A DNA stretch of 64,000 nucleotides from Thiobacillus sp. 65-1059 (GTDB taxonomy: Bacteria > Pseudomonadota > Gammaproteobacteria > Burkholderiales > Thiobacillaceae): positions 1 to 64,000 of the forward strand of contig MKUE01000122.1 in the NCBI GenBank assembly GCA_001897675.1, given 5' to 3'. The stretch's first letter is position 1. Each line of letters begins with the position of its first letter. Position numbers and translations under genes: made by a program. The notes beneath the pieces were generated by a model. The model was not told where the DNA came from, searched no databases, and saw only the letters and a program-made list of their open reading frames with translations. Below are positions 8,383 to 25,382 of the stretch, one piece after another.

Positions 8383-10395
8383 TCAAGCCTGGCCGAACTC
8401 CCGCAGCCAGTCGCGGCCCAGCAGCGCGATGACCTGCTCCGCCGGAACCGGCCGGCTGATGAAATACCCCTGCACGATGTGGCAGCCGAGTTTGCGCAGC
8501 GATTCGAGCTGGTCCCTGTTCTCCACCCCCTCGGCGACGGTGCCGAGGCCCAGCCCCTTGCAGAGGGCGAGAATCGAGCCGATGAGCGCTTCGTTGACCG
8601 GGGCGTGCTGAATGTCCTTGACGAAATAGCGGTCGATTTTCAGGACGTCGAGCGGGAAGCGCTTCAAGTGGGCCAATGACGAATAGCCGGTACCGAAATC
8701 GTCGACGGCCACGGCGATTCCCAGCGCCTTCAAGGCGAGGATTCTCTCTACGGCCGCATCGACGTTTTCCATGAAAATGCCTTCGGTCAGTTCGAGCTGC
8801 AGCGATTGCGCAGGCAGGCCGGACTGCTCCAGCGCGTCGCGTACGTTCGCGAGCAGCGATTCGTGCCAGAACTCCTTGCTGGAGACGTTGACGGCAACGC
8901 CCAGATCGGCGAACCCGGCGGCGTGCCAGCTTGCGGTCTGACGGCAGGCTGCCCTCAAAAGCGATCGCCCGATGTCGACGATCCCGCCGGACTCTTCCAG
9001 CAGCTCCAGAAAAACAGCCGGGCCGAGCAGACCCTTGTCCGGGCTGTTCCAGCGGATCAGCGCCTCGACGCCGTGGATGCGCCCGGTTTCCAGGTTGAGC
9101 TGGGGCTGGTAATGAAAAACGAACTCGTTGCGCTGCAGCGCATAGTGCAGTTCGGTTTCCAGTTGCAGTCTTTCTTCCGCCATGGCGTTCATCGCCATGT
9201 CGTAAAGCTGGAAGCGGTTTCTGCCGCCGCTCTTGGCGGTGTACATCGCCGTGTCGGCGTTCTTCAGCAGACTGCCGGAGTCGGCGCCGTCGTTCGGATA
9301 GACGCTGACGCCGATGCTGCAGCTGCCAAAAATCTCGCGCCCGGCGATCTGGTAGGGCTTGCCTACCACGGCAAGGATTTTTTCCACGACCTGCAGGATA
9401 GGGTTGACCTTGGCGGCATCGATGACCACGACGAACTCGTCGCCGCCCAGCCGCGCCACGATGTCCTCGGCGCGCGTGGCTGTCCGCAGGCGCCTGGCCA
9501 CCTCGCTGATGAGCGTGTCGCCCATGGCATGGCCGAGGGTGTCGTTGACGCGCTTGAAGCGGTCCAGATCGATGAACATGACGCCCACCAGCGTTTTGCG
9601 CCGCTGCGCACGCACCAGCGCCTGCTCCAGGCGATCCATGAACAGCATGCGGTTGGGCAGGCCGGTCAAGGTGTCGTGGGTGGCGAGATGCTCGCGTTCG
9701 CGGCTGGCGCGATTGGTGTAATAAATGACGGCCGCAGCGACGAAGATCCCCAGCAGCAGGGCAATGCCGGACAACAGATACATCCAGAAGCGCGCCACTT
9801 CGTGCGCCTGGTGCGCCTCGCGGCTGGCCGCCAGCGCGATTTTCTGGGTTTCCGCATCGAGTTGCGCGAGCACGTCCAGAACATTGTTCTGCGCCGGGAT
9901 GGCATCGGCGAGGATCCGTTCTTCGGCATTCCGGCCGGCGTCGTTGCGGAAGGTGTCGACAATCCGGTTGTGAATCTGCATGGCAATGCCGGTCAACCGT
10001 CCCTGCAGGGCAATCAGCTCGCGTTCCCGGCTGCTCAGGGGCATGCTCAGCAGCGCTGTCCGCGCATTGGCAAAGTCCGAGCCGCCGGCGTTGAACTGCA
10101 TGAAAAACCCGTCCCGCTCGAACGGGTCGTCGCTCTGCGCCAGCCTGAGCATGTTGAGCGTGCGTTCGCGGGCGGCGGTCATCATGGTCTTGGTGAGGCT
10201 CAGCTTGCGCATGTGGACATCGACAACCGTGCCGAGGTTGTCGGCGGTCATCCTGAGCTGCTGCAAGCCGATGGCGGTAACGAACAGAATCAGCAGCAAC
10301 TGGCTGACAAAGCCCGCGAACAGCGCGCGCTGCCAGGCTGAGGGACGAGCCGGACGCCGCCCGGCCTTCGCAGGGGCGGCGATCTCGGTGTGCAT
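8383..10395 (-). CDS. Membrane GGDEF-EAL c-di-GMP enzyme
   Basis: Started at MHTEIAAPAK, the last Met before the first membrane segment, giving 670 residues. Order: transmembrane segment (about 21-43), a helical periplasmic sensor-like region, a second transmembrane segment (FWMYLLSGIALLLGIF, about residue 210), GGDEF domain, then EAL domain. The GGDEF domain has an intact RLGGDEF signature. The EAL domain keeps EALIRW, NVSSKEF, ELTEG, DDFGTGYSSL, LKIDRYFV and EGVE, so both diguanylate cyclase and phosphodiesterase activities are possible. The ligand of the periplasmic part is unknown. It is separated from ppsR by about 240 nt in which I see no gene. Confidence 0.88.
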   Translation of the reverse strand: MHTEIAAPAKAGRRPARPSAWQRALFAGFVSQLLLILFVTAIGLQQLRMTADNLGTVVDVHMRKLSLTKTMMTAARERTLNMLRLAQSDDPFERDGFFMQFNAGGSDFANARTALLSMPLSSRERELIALQGRLTGIAMQIHNRIVDTFRNDAGRNAEERILADAIPAQNNVLDVLAQLDAETQKIALAASREAHQAHEVARFWMYLLSGIALLLGIFVAAAVIYYTNRASREREHLATHDTLTGLPNRMLFMDRLEQALVRAQRRKTLVGVMFIDLDRFKRVNDTLGHAMGDTLISEVARRLRTATRAEDIVARLGGDEFVVVIDAAKVNPILQVVEKILAVVGKPYQIAGREIFGSCSIGVSVYPNDGADSGSLLKNADTAMYTAKSGGRNRFQLYDMAMNAMAEERLQLETELHYALQRNEFVFHYQPQLNLETGRIHGVEALIRWNSPDKGLLGPAVFLELLEESGGIVDIGRSLLRAACRQTASWHAAGFADLGVAVNVSSKEFWHESLLANVRDALEQSGLPAQSLQLELTEGIFMENVDAAVERILALKALGIAVAVDDFGTGYSSLAHLKRFPLDVLKIDRYFVKDIQHAPVNEALIGSILALCKGLGLGTVAEGVENRDQLESLRKLGCHIVQGYFISRPVPAEQVIALLGRDWLREFGQA

Positions 10396-10638
10396 AGGGT
10401 TCAAACTGCGATTTCTCGGGCGAAATTCCCGGTGCTTGCGATCGTCAAGCCGTCCGCAAACCTGCTGCGGCGGCGCGTGAACGGGGGTTCGATAAATGGC
10501 CGGACATCTGCAAACTCCTGGTGTTTGAACGAGGGCAGGGATGCGCACCGCAGGCTGCATCGACGCCAAGACGACTGTTCAAACGGCCGGTCGGCGGAAA
10601 ACTTGAGAGCAGGCGGACTGGCAGCCGGCCGGCGCCGT

Positions 10639-11415
10639 TCAGGGGTACCGCAGGCGCGCCGCGATTTCCTCCACCGACATGCGGGTGGTATCGAGGACGG
10701 GCAGGGCATGGCGTTTGAAGAGCGCCTCGGCGGCGGCCAGCTCTGCGCGGCATTGTTGCGGGCTGGCGTAGCGGCTGTCGGGGTAGCGCACTTGGCGGAT
10801 GGCGGTGAGGCGCTCGGCCGACAGGGTCAGGGCGCGCAGCCGCGGCAGATGGGCGAGCAGGACGCCAGGCAGCGTGGGATGGGCAAGGTCGTCCGGGGTG
10901 AGCGGATAGTTGGCGACGCGCAGGCCGTATTGCAGGGCGAGGTAGAGCGCGCTGGGGGTCTTGCCGACGCGCGAGACGCCGACCAGGATGAGGTCGGCCT
11001 GGCCGAGGCGTTCGGGGCTGAGGCCGTCGTCCAGGTTGAGCGCAAAGTTGACGGCGTCCATGCGCGCCTCGTAGTCGGGCGCCATGCCGTGGGTGCGGCC
11101 GCCGCTGGGGATGGCGGTCTGGCCGAGCGCGGCCTCGACGGCGGGAGCGAGCAGTTCGAATACGTCGAACAGCCCCGCACCCGCGCTGCGCAAGACGCCG
11201 CGCAGCACGGGGTCGGTCAGCGTGGAAAACACCAGGGCGCGGGGCGCGGCGGCAATGCGCGCGGCGGCGGCCTGGGCTTTCCCGGCGCTGTCGACGAAGG
11301 GCAGCGTAATCAGGCTAAACTCAAGACGCGGGAACTGCGCCAGCACGCTCTTGGCGACGGCTTCGACCGTCACGCCGGTGTGGTCGGACACGCAAAATAC
11401 GCTGCAATCATTCAT
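10639..11415 (-). CDS. ppsR: PEP synthase regulatory protein, bifunctional kinase/phosphorylase
   Basis: A DUF299-family protein of 258 residues from ATG at 11415, which has AGGTGG 5-10 nt upstream; a GTG three codons earlier is the alternative. The N-terminus [23 protein letters not shown] and the nucleotide-binding GVSRVGKT (146-153) are diagnostic. The family phosphorylates PEP synthase with ADP to inactivate it and removes the phosphate by phosphorolysis. It is divergent from its presumed target ppsA, with only 11 nt between the two ATGs. Confidence 0.92.
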   Translation of the reverse strand: MNDCSVFCVSDHTGVTVEAVAKSVLAQFPRLEFSLITLPFVDSAGKAQAAAARIAAAPRALVFSTLTDPVLRGVLRSAGAGLFDVFELLAPAVEAALGQTAIPSGGRTHGMAPDYEARMDAVNFALNLDDGLSPERLGQADLILVGVSRVGKTPSALYLALQYGLRVANYPLTPDDLAHPTLPGVLLAHLPRLRALTLSAERLTAIRQVRYPDSRYASPQQCRAELAAAEALFKRHALPVLDTTRMSVEEIAARLRYP

Positions 11416-11426
11416 GGAGCCCACCT

Positions 11427-13769
11427 ATGTCTGCTGACTATATTGTGCCGCTGGATGCCTTGTCGATCGCGGATGTGCCGCGCGTGGGCGGCAAGAATGC
11501 CTCGCTCGGCGAAATGATCCGCCATCTGGCGGGAGCGGGGGTCAAGGTGCCGGGCGGTTTTGCCAGCACGGCCCAGGCGTTCTGGGATTTTCTCGATCAT
11601 AACGATTTGCGCGCGCGCATCCATGCGCGGCTGGCGGCGCTCGACGTGGCGGACGTGATGGCGCTGGCCGCGGCCGGCGCGGAGATCCGCGCCTGGGTGG
11701 AAGCGGCCAGCCTGCAGCCCGCGCTGGAAAGCGGCCTGCGCGCCGCCTATGCGGCACTCGGCGATGCGGTATCGGTGGCGGTGCGCTCGTCGGCCACCGC
11801 CGAGGACCTGCCCGATGCCTCGTTCGCCGGCCAGCAGGAAACCTATCTGCACGTGCGCGGCGAAGACGCGCTGCTGGCGCACGTGAAAAAGGTGTTCGCC
11901 TCGCTCTACAACGACCGTGCCATCGCCTACCGCGTGCACCACGGCTTCGACCACGCCGAGGTGGCGCTGTCGGCCGGCGTGCAGCGCATGGTGCGTTCGG
12001 ACCTCGCCGCGGCCGGGGTGCTGTTCACGCTGGACACCGAATCCGGCTTTCGCGACGTGGTGTTCATCACCGCGGCCTACGGCCTCGGCGAAACCGTGGT
12101 GCAGGGTTCGGTCAACCCGGACGAGTTCTACGTGCACAAGCCGATGCTGGCGCAAGGCTTCCCCGCCGTGGTGCGGCGCGAACTGGGCGAAAAAGCCATC
12201 CGCATGGTGTGGCGCGACGGCGCCACCGCGGTCGAGGAGACCCCGCCGGGACTGCGCCGGCAGTTTGCGCTGACCGACGCCGAAGTGCTGGAACTGGCGC
12301 GCCAGGCGGTGCAGATCGAACGCCACTATGCCCGGCCGATGGACGTCGAATGGGCCAAGGATGGCGAGACCGGCGAGCTCTTCATCGTGCAGGCGCGGCC
12401 GGAAACGGTGAAGGCGCGCGAGAAAAGCGGCGGCGAGCGCTATGTGCTGGAGGCCGCCGGCGAGGTGCGCATCAGCGGCCGCGCCATCGGCCAGAAAATC
12501 GGCACCGGCGTGGTGCGGGTGATCGCCAGCCCGGCGGAAATGAATCGCGTGCAGCCGGGCGACGTGCTGGTGAGCGACATGACCGACCCCGACTGGGAGC
12601 CGGTGATGAAGCGCGCGGCGGCGATCGTCACCAACCGCGGCGGCCGCACCTGCCACGCCGCCATCGTGGCGCGCGAACTGGGCATCCCCGCCGTGGTGGG
12701 CACCGGTGAGGCGACCACGGTGTTGAAGGACGGCGAGACGGTGACGGTGTCGTGCGCCGAGGGCGACACCGGCAAGGTCTATGCGGGCAAGCTGGCGTTC
12801 ACGGTGGAAACACTGGCGAGCGAAACCCTGCCCGAGCCCCCGGTGAAGCTGATGATGAACGTCGGCAACCCGGAGCGCGCCTTCGAGTTCGCGCAGATCC
12901 CGAACCACGGCATCGGCCTGGCGCGCCTCGAATTCATCATCGCGCGCATGATCGGCGTGCATCCGCTGGCGCTGCTCGACCATGCCGGCCAGACGCAGGC
13001 CCTGCGCGATGAAATCGACCTGCGCACCGCGGGCTATGTCGATCCGGTGTCCTTCTATGTCGACAAGCTGGCCGAGGGCGTCGCCACGCTGGCGGCCGCG
13101 TTCTGGCCGCAGCCGGCGATCGTGCGGCTGTCCGACTTCAAGTCCAACGAATACGCCAACCTGCTCGGCGGCGAGCGCTACGAGCCGAAGGAGGAGAACC
13201 CCATGCTGGGGCTGCGCGGCGCGGCGCGCTACGTGTCGGCGTTGTTCCGCCCGGCGTTCGAGCTGGAGTGCCGTGCGCTGAAGAAGGTGCGCGACGTCAT
13301 CGGGCTCACCAACGTCGAGGTCATGATGCCCTTCGTGCGTACCGTCGAGGAATGCGCGGCGGTGGTGAAGCTGCTGGAGGAAAACGGCCTCAAGCGTGGC
13401 GACAACGGCCTGCGCCTGATCATGATGTGCGAGATTCCCTCCAACGTCCTGCTGGCCGACGATTTTCTGCAGTACGTCGACGGCTTTTCCATCGGCAGTA
13501 ACGACCTCACCCAGCTCACGCTCGGTATCGACCGTGATTCGGGGCTGGTGGCGGAGAGCTTCGATGAGCGCAATCCGGCGGTGAAGAAACTGCTCGTCGA
13601 GGCGATCGCCGCGTGCAACCGGCATGGCAAGTACATCGGCATCTGCGGCCAGGGGCCGAGCGACCATCCCGATCTGGCCGACTGGCTGGTCGAGCAGGGC
13701 ATCGGCTCGATATCGCTGAATCCGGATACGGTGGTGGCGACCTGGCGGCGGCTGGCCTGTGCACAATAG
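11427..13769 (+). CDS. ppsA: Phosphoenolpyruvate synthase
   Basis: A 780-residue PEP synthase (pyruvate, water dikinase), normal length. The N-terminal ATP-grasp domain opens with [11 protein letters not shown] and contains [21 protein letters not shown]. The swivelling phosphohistidine domain has [14 protein letters not shown] with catalytic His at residue 410. The C-terminal PEP/pyruvate barrel ends with [15 protein letters not shown], whose Cys is the usual acid/base residue. It makes PEP from pyruvate for gluconeogenesis. The GGAG site upstream lies inside the ppsR start region, so the promoters of both genes must extend into the opposite coding sequence. Confidence 0.95.
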   Translation: MSADYIVPLDALSIADVPRVGGKNASLGEMIRHLAGAGVKVPGGFASTAQAFWDFLDHNDLRARIHARLAALDVADVMALAAAGAEIRAWVEAASLQPALESGLRAAYAALGDAVSVAVRSSATAEDLPDASFAGQQETYLHVRGEDALLAHVKKVFASLYNDRAIAYRVHHGFDHAEVALSAGVQRMVRSDLAAAGVLFTLDTESGFRDVVFITAAYGLGETVVQGSVNPDEFYVHKPMLAQGFPAVVRRELGEKAIRMVWRDGATAVEETPPGLRRQFALTDAEVLELARQAVQIERHYARPMDVEWAKDGETGELFIVQARPETVKAREKSGGERYVLEAAGEVRISGRAIGQKIGTGVVRVIASPAEMNRVQPGDVLVSDMTDPDWEPVMKRAAAIVTNRGGRTCHAAIVARELGIPAVVGTGEATTVLKDGETVTVSCAEGDTGKVYAGKLAFTVETLASETLPEPPVKLMMNVGNPERAFEFAQIPNHGIGLARLEFIIARMIGVHPLALLDHAGQTQALRDEIDLRTAGYVDPVSFYVDKLAEGVATLAAAFWPQPAIVRLSDFKSNEYANLLGGERYEPKEENPMLGLRGAARYVSALFRPAFELECRALKKVRDVIGLTNVEVMMPFVRTVEECAAVVKLLEENGLKRGDNGLRLIMMCEIPSNVLLADDFLQYVDGFSIGSNDLTQLTLGIDRDSGLVAESFDERNPAVKKLLVEAIAACNRHGKYIGICGQGPSDHPDLADWLVEQGIGSISLNPDTVVATWRRLACAQ

Positions 13770-13792
13770 ATCTTCGAACGCAGGGGAACGCA

Positions 13793-14218
13793 ATGCAGAC
13801 AACAACACCGCGGCGCAGAAGCGGGCGCAAATGGCTGGTCGGCGTGGCACTGCTGCCGCCGCTGGCCTTCGCCCTGTACCTCGCCTTCGTGCTCAACTGG
13901 TCGTATTCTTCCGGCGAGCGCGCCGGTTACCTGCAGAAGTTCTCGAGCAAGGGCTGGATCTGCAAGACCTGGGAAGGCGAGTTGGCGATGACCACCGTGC
14001 CGGGTGTCGCGCCAGTGCTGTGGAATTTCACGGTGCGCGACGAGGCGGTCGCGGCGCAGCTCAACACGCTGCTCGGCAGGCACGTGGTACTGCACTACGA
14101 GGAGCATCGCGGCATCCCCACCCACTGCTACGGCGACACCAGCCACTTCGTCAGCCGGGTTCAGGCGATCGATGAACACGCGCCGTTCCTGGGTGCACCG
14201 GTGGCACCGCGCCGCTGA
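13793..14218 (+). CDS. Small membrane-anchored protein, unknown function
   Basis: A 141-residue protein from the ATG at 13793, which has an AGGGGA ribosome-binding site. A basic start (TPRRRSGRKW) is followed by one transmembrane segment (about residues 17-37) and then a roughly 100-residue domain outside the membrane, with WICKTWEGELAMTT and a Cys near HCYGDTSHFV. I do not recognise a named family. It lies 24 nt after ppsA in the same direction and could be co-transcribed with it. Confidence 0.7.
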   Translation: MQTTTPRRRSGRKWLVGVALLPPLAFALYLAFVLNWSYSSGERAGYLQKFSSKGWICKTWEGELAMTTVPGVAPVLWNFTVRDEAVAAQLNTLLGRHVVLHYEEHRGIPTHCYGDTSHFVSRVQAIDEHAPFLGAPVAPRR

Positions 14219-14247
14219 GGGGCCGGGTGCGGAAAAGCCGTCACGGT

Positions 14248-21732
<7,485 letters not shown>

Positions 21733-21757
21733 ACCAAAGGACAGACAGGGAAGCGAC

Positions 21758-22627
21758 ATGCAAAAAGTAAAAAAAGCCGTATTTCCGGTGGCCGGCCTGG
21801 GCACCCGTTTTCTGCCCGCCACCAAGGCCAGCCCCAAGGAAATGCTGCCCATCGTCGACAAGCCGCTGATCCAGTATGCGGTCGAGGAGGCGATGGACGC
21901 CGGCATCACCGACATCATCTTCATCAGCAGCCGCACCAAGCGCACCGTCGAGGACCACTTCGACAAGGCCTACGAACTGGAGACCGAGCTGGAGGCGCGC
22001 GGCAAGAAGCGCGTGCTGGAACTGGTGCAGTCGATCCGCCCGGCCGGCGTCAACTTCATCTACATCCGCCAGGCCGAGGCGCTCGGCCTCGGCCACGCCG
22101 TGCTGTGCGCGCAGCCGGTGGTCGGCAACGAGCCCTTCGCCGTCATCCTCGCCGACGACCTGCTCGACGGCACGCCGCCGGTGATGCGGCAGATGGTCGA
22201 CCAGTACAACTACTACCAGTGCTCGGTGCTCGGCGTGCAGCAGGTGGCGCCGGAGGACACCGCGTCCTATGGCATCGTCGATGCCAGCCCGATGGCCGAG
22301 CGCGTGTCGCGCGTCAACGCCATCGTCGAGAAGCCCAGGCCCGAAGAGGCGCCGTCGACCCTCGGCGTGGTCGGCCGCTACATCCTGACCCCGCGCATCT
22401 TTCACCACATCCAGCATCTCAAGCCGGGCGCCGGCGGCGAACTGCAGCTCACCGACGCCATTGCCGCGCTTTTGAAGGAACAGCAGGTGCTGGCCTACGC
22501 CTACGACGGCGTGCGCTACGACTGCGGCAGCAAGCTCGGCTACCTGCAGGCGACGGTGGAATACGCGCTGCGCCACAGCGAAGTCAGCGAGGACTTCGCC
22601 GCCTATCTGAAAAACCGCGTCTGCTGA
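21758..22627 (+). CDS. galU: UTP-glucose-1-phosphate uridylyltransferase
   Basis: A 289-residue GalU. It has [32 protein letters not shown] at the N-terminus (nucleotide-binding loop), [14 protein letters not shown] and ILADDLLDG, and [20 protein letters not shown] near the end. It makes UDP-glucose for cell-envelope and storage sugars. An AGGGAAG site precedes the ATG. Its stop directly abuts that of nnr on the other strand within the palindrome TGATCA. Confidence 0.95.
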   Translation: MQKVKKAVFPVAGLGTRFLPATKASPKEMLPIVDKPLIQYAVEEAMDAGITDIIFISSRTKRTVEDHFDKAYELETELEARGKKRVLELVQSIRPAGVNFIYIRQAEALGLGHAVLCAQPVVGNEPFAVILADDLLDGTPPVMRQMVDQYNYYQCSVLGVQQVAPEDTASYGIVDASPMAERVSRVNAIVEKPRPEEAPSTLGVVGRYILTPRIFHHIQHLKPGAGGELQLTDAIAALLKEQQVLAYAYDGVRYDCGSKLGYLQATVEYALRHSEVSEDFAAYLKNRVC

Positions 22628-24040
22628 TCAGCGCGCCGCAACGCCGCCGTGCAGCCAGGCGGCGGCTTCCAGCGCATCCCCTGCATCCATTCCCTGGCCC
22701 AGCAGCGCGGCGACCATCCCGGTCAGGCGGTCGCCCGAGCCCGCCTGCGCCAGCCACGGCCCGCCGCTGGTGTTGATGGCATAACGGCCGCCGGGGTGGG
22801 CGATCACGCTGCCCGCCCCTTTTAGCACGACGTGCGCGTGGAATTGCGCGCACAGCCGTTGCGCCGCCCCGACCCGGTCCGCCTGGATGTCGCCGCTGGA
22901 TACGCTGAGCAGGCGCGCGGCTTCGCCGGGATGCGGGGTGAGCAGGGTGGGCGCGGTGCGCTGTGCCGCCCGGTCCGCCAAGGCCGCATCGTCGGCCAGC
23001 AGGTTCAGCGCATCGGCATCCAGCACCAGCGGGCAGGGCGCCCCCAGCGCGACTTCCAGCAGCGCATGCGCACGCGTGCCCTGACCCAGCCCGGGACCGA
23101 TCGCCAGCACGCTCGGGCTCGCCTCCAGCAGATTCTCCGGGGCGGCGAACATCAGCCGCGGCTCGCCGTAATCGACCACGATGCGCTCGTCCAGCACCCC
23201 CAGGGTGACGCTGCCGGTGCCCTGCGCGAGCGCCGCGCGCCCGGCGATGAGACACGCGCCGACCATGCCGCGGGCGCCGCCGACGATGCCGACATGGCCG
23301 TAGGCGCCCTTGTGGCTGTTGCGCCTGCGTGGCGGCAGGCGGTGGCGCGCTTCCAGCTGCGTCAGCGCGGTCCCCGGCACGGCGGGCAGGACGGCCGGTT
23401 CGACGCCGAGCATGTCGAGATGCAATTCGCCGGCGTGGTCGGGGCCGTCCGCGGTGAGGAGGCCCGGCTTGAGGCCGAGGAAGGTCAGCGTGTGGTCGGC
23501 GGCGAACGCGCAGCCGCGCACGCAGCCGCGGTCGCTGTCCAGCCCGCTCGGCACGTCGAGCGCCAGGCGCGGGCTGTCGAGCCGGTTCGCCTGCGCGATC
23601 CAGCGCGCGTCCTCGCCCGCGACCTCGCGCTGCAGGCCGACGCCGTACAGGCCGTCGACGACCAGGCTGAAGCGCTGCGACGGCGGGATGCCCGCCAGGA
23701 TCGCACCGCCGCTTTCGCGCCAGGCGGCCCAGGCGCGCGCAGCATCCGGCGGCAGGCGCGCGGGGTCGGCGCGGCTGGCGACGAGCACGCGGAAACCCTG
23801 CGCCATCAGGTGCCGCGCGGCGACCAGGGCGTCGCCGCCGTTGTTGCCGGGGCCGGCCAGCAGCAGTATCGGCTCGCCCGATTCGCGGGCCAGTGCGCCC
23901 GCCAGTTCGGCGGCCGCGGCGCCGGCCCTTTCCATCAACGAGGTTTCGGGGCGGCTGTCCGCCCAGCGCCGGTCGACGATGCGGATGTCGGCGGCGGTGA
24001 ACAGCGGCGGAGAAACGAGGGAAGCGGGAGCGGTCGGCAT
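22628..24040 (-). CDS. nnr: Bifunctional NAD(P)H-hydrate epimerase / ADP-dependent dehydratase
   Basis: A 470-residue fusion of the YjeF N-terminal epimerase domain (about 1-215; LLLAGPGNNGGDALVAARHL) and the C-terminal ADP/ATP-dependent NAD(P)HX dehydratase domain (about 225-470; RNSHKGAYGHVGIVGGARGMVGA, and the nucleotide motif AGSGDRLTGMVAALLGQGMD). It repairs hydrated NAD(P)H. It is slightly shorter than E. coli Nnr (about 515) but both active-site regions are present. Confidence 0.92.
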   Translation of the reverse strand: MPTAPASLVSPPLFTAADIRIVDRRWADSRPETSLMERAGAAAAELAGALARESGEPILLLAGPGNNGGDALVAARHLMAQGFRVLVASRADPARLPPDAARAWAAWRESGGAILAGIPPSQRFSLVVDGLYGVGLQREVAGEDARWIAQANRLDSPRLALDVPSGLDSDRGCVRGCAFAADHTLTFLGLKPGLLTADGPDHAGELHLDMLGVEPAVLPAVPGTALTQLEARHRLPPRRRNSHKGAYGHVGIVGGARGMVGACLIAGRAALAQGTGSVTLGVLDERIVVDYGEPRLMFAAPENLLEASPSVLAIGPGLGQGTRAHALLEVALGAPCPLVLDADALNLLADDAALADRAAQRTAPTLLTPHPGEAARLLSVSSGDIQADRVGAAQRLCAQFHAHVVLKGAGSVIAHPGGRYAINTSGGPWLAQAGSGDRLTGMVAALLGQGMDAGDALEAAAWLHGGVAAR

Positions 24041-24230
24041 GGGCGGACAGGGGAATCAAGTCGGGACGCAGCGGACATCTTAATCCCGGCGGCGGCGCGA
24101 TTGCGTGCAGCGTTCCCCTGGCGGCACGCCGGACTGGTCGAAAATGACTACGTCGCCTGGTATCCAGCGAAGCTTCCGCAATGCCGTTGATGGTTTGCCG
24201 CGCGCCCAGCCCGGAAAATGGAGAATGAAG

Positions 24231-25028
24231 ATGCAACGACGACACTTTCTGGCCGCTCTGGCGCTGCTTCCCGTGCTGCCGCTGGCGGCGCATGCAGCCA
24301 GGACGGAGCTGAACCTGGGCATATACCCGGGCACCGGCAAGGCGGACGTGCTCATGGGGGATTTCCGCGCCTGGGCGATGCCTTTTGCCCAGGCTCTCGG
24401 CGCGGCCATGGGCGCGAAACCGGGGCTTACCCTGTTCCGCAGCATCAAAAGCATTGCGCGCTCCATGGAGGGCGGCCGGCTGGACATGTATCTTGTGCCG
24501 CCGTCGGTGGCGGTGGCCGCGCTGGACCACCGCTACTCGCCGGTGGCGCGGGTGCGCGACCAGGCCACGGGCGTTCTGGTGCGCCGCAAGGGTGCCGCGG
24601 TGACGACGGTGGCGCTCACCGAAAAGGAATCCTGGCTCGACGTGATGGCGCGCCACACGCTCAGGCGCAACAGGCAGGATGCAGCCCAGATCCTCAACCT
24701 GAAAACCCAGGAGGAGGTGGTGCTGGCGATGCAGCGTGATTTTGCCCAGGCCGGCAGCCTGCGCAGCAAGCTGGCCGACGAACTGGTCGCCAGGGGCGAG
24801 TTCGAGACCTGGTATGCCTTGCCCGCAACCCCGGATTTCACCCTGATGGCGAGCAATCGCTTCTCCGCGGCCGAGCAGGACAAGCTGGGGAGCGCTGCCG
24901 CCGCGCTCAGTCCGGAAGTCATCCAGTCCCTGCAAAAAACCATCCACAGCAAGGTGACGGGATTCGTGATCGACAAGCAGGCGGATTACCAGCTGATCAA
25001 GCAGGCAATCCGCGAGGCCGGCTACTGA
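24231..25028 (+). CDS. PhnD-like periplasmic substrate-binding protein
   Basis: A 265-residue protein from the ATG at 24231, with GGAG 8 nt upstream; an ATG two codons earlier is too close to that site. The signal sequence MQRRHFLAALALLPVLPLAAHA carries an RRxFL-like pair, so export by Tat is possible. The mature part resembles the type 2 periplasmic-binding fold of the PhnD/SsuA kind (GRLDMYLVPPSVAVAAL, YSPVARV). No ABC transporter permease or ATPase is nearby, so it may serve a distant transporter or act as a sensor. Ligand unknown. Confidence 0.65.
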   Translation: MQRRHFLAALALLPVLPLAAHAARTELNLGIYPGTGKADVLMGDFRAWAMPFAQALGAAMGAKPGLTLFRSIKSIARSMEGGRLDMYLVPPSVAVAALDHRYSPVARVRDQATGVLVRRKGAAVTTVALTEKESWLDVMARHTLRRNRQDAAQILNLKTQEEVVLAMQRDFAQAGSLRSKLADELVARGEFETWYALPATPDFTLMASNRFSAAEQDKLGSAAAALSPEVIQSLQKTIHSKVTGFVIDKQADYQLIKQAIREAGY

Positions 25029-25105
25029 CCCGCGCGGACCCGTCCGGCCGGCTTGCGGGATGCCCGCAACGGCTTATACTGCAAGGTGTTGCAAAACTTT
25101 CTGGA

Positions 25106-25318
25106 ATGCGCATGGATACTCGTCATCGCACCCCTGCCGGCGCTTTGGTGGCGCAATGCCCCGATGAAAACAGTTGTACGGTTTTCAACTGCGAAGTCTG
25201 TTTGAAGGAAGTCCCCGCCGATGCGGCCAAACTGACGGATGCGCAGGACTACGTCCACCATTTTTGCGGGCTCGACTGCCTCGAAGCCTGGCAGAAGCAG
25301 AGCCGGATTCGCCGCTAG
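25106..25318 (+). CDS. Small Cys-rich protein, DUF3330-like
   Basis: A 70-residue protein with two Cys pairs in a metal-binding pattern: NCEVCLKEVP and HHFCGLDCLEAWQ. It resembles DUF3330 proteins, which are small probable zinc-binding proteins of unknown role. An ATG two codons inside (25112) is an equally good start. It stands between the PhnD-like gene and purL in the same direction. Confidence 0.6.
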   Translation: MRMDTRHRTPAGALVAQCPDENSCTVFNCEVCLKEVPADAAKLTDAQDYVHHFCGLDCLEAWQKQSRIRR

Positions 25319-25346
25319 GCCCGTCCGGTCAAGCGCTCCAATCGGC

Positions 25347-25380
25347 TAAAATAGCGCCTTTGCCCTGTTTGCAAAGGCGC
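25347..25380 (+). promoter_or_regulatory. -10 box and perfect hairpin just before purL
   Basis: TAAAAT (25347-25352) looks like a -10 box, but no good -35 lies 16-18 nt upstream. It touches a perfect 10-bp inverted repeat, GCGCCTTTGC (25354-25363) and GCAAAGGCGC (25371-25380), 2 nt before the purL ATG. No Shine-Dalgarno sequence is visible. The repeat could be an operator over the transcription start or a structure that hides the start. Confidence 0.5.
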
Positions 25381-25382
25381 TC

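Noticed and set aside
11412-13850. An 812-codon open frame antisense to ppsA
   Set aside because: Same GC-rich shadow effect; the sense strand encodes a complete PEP synthase.
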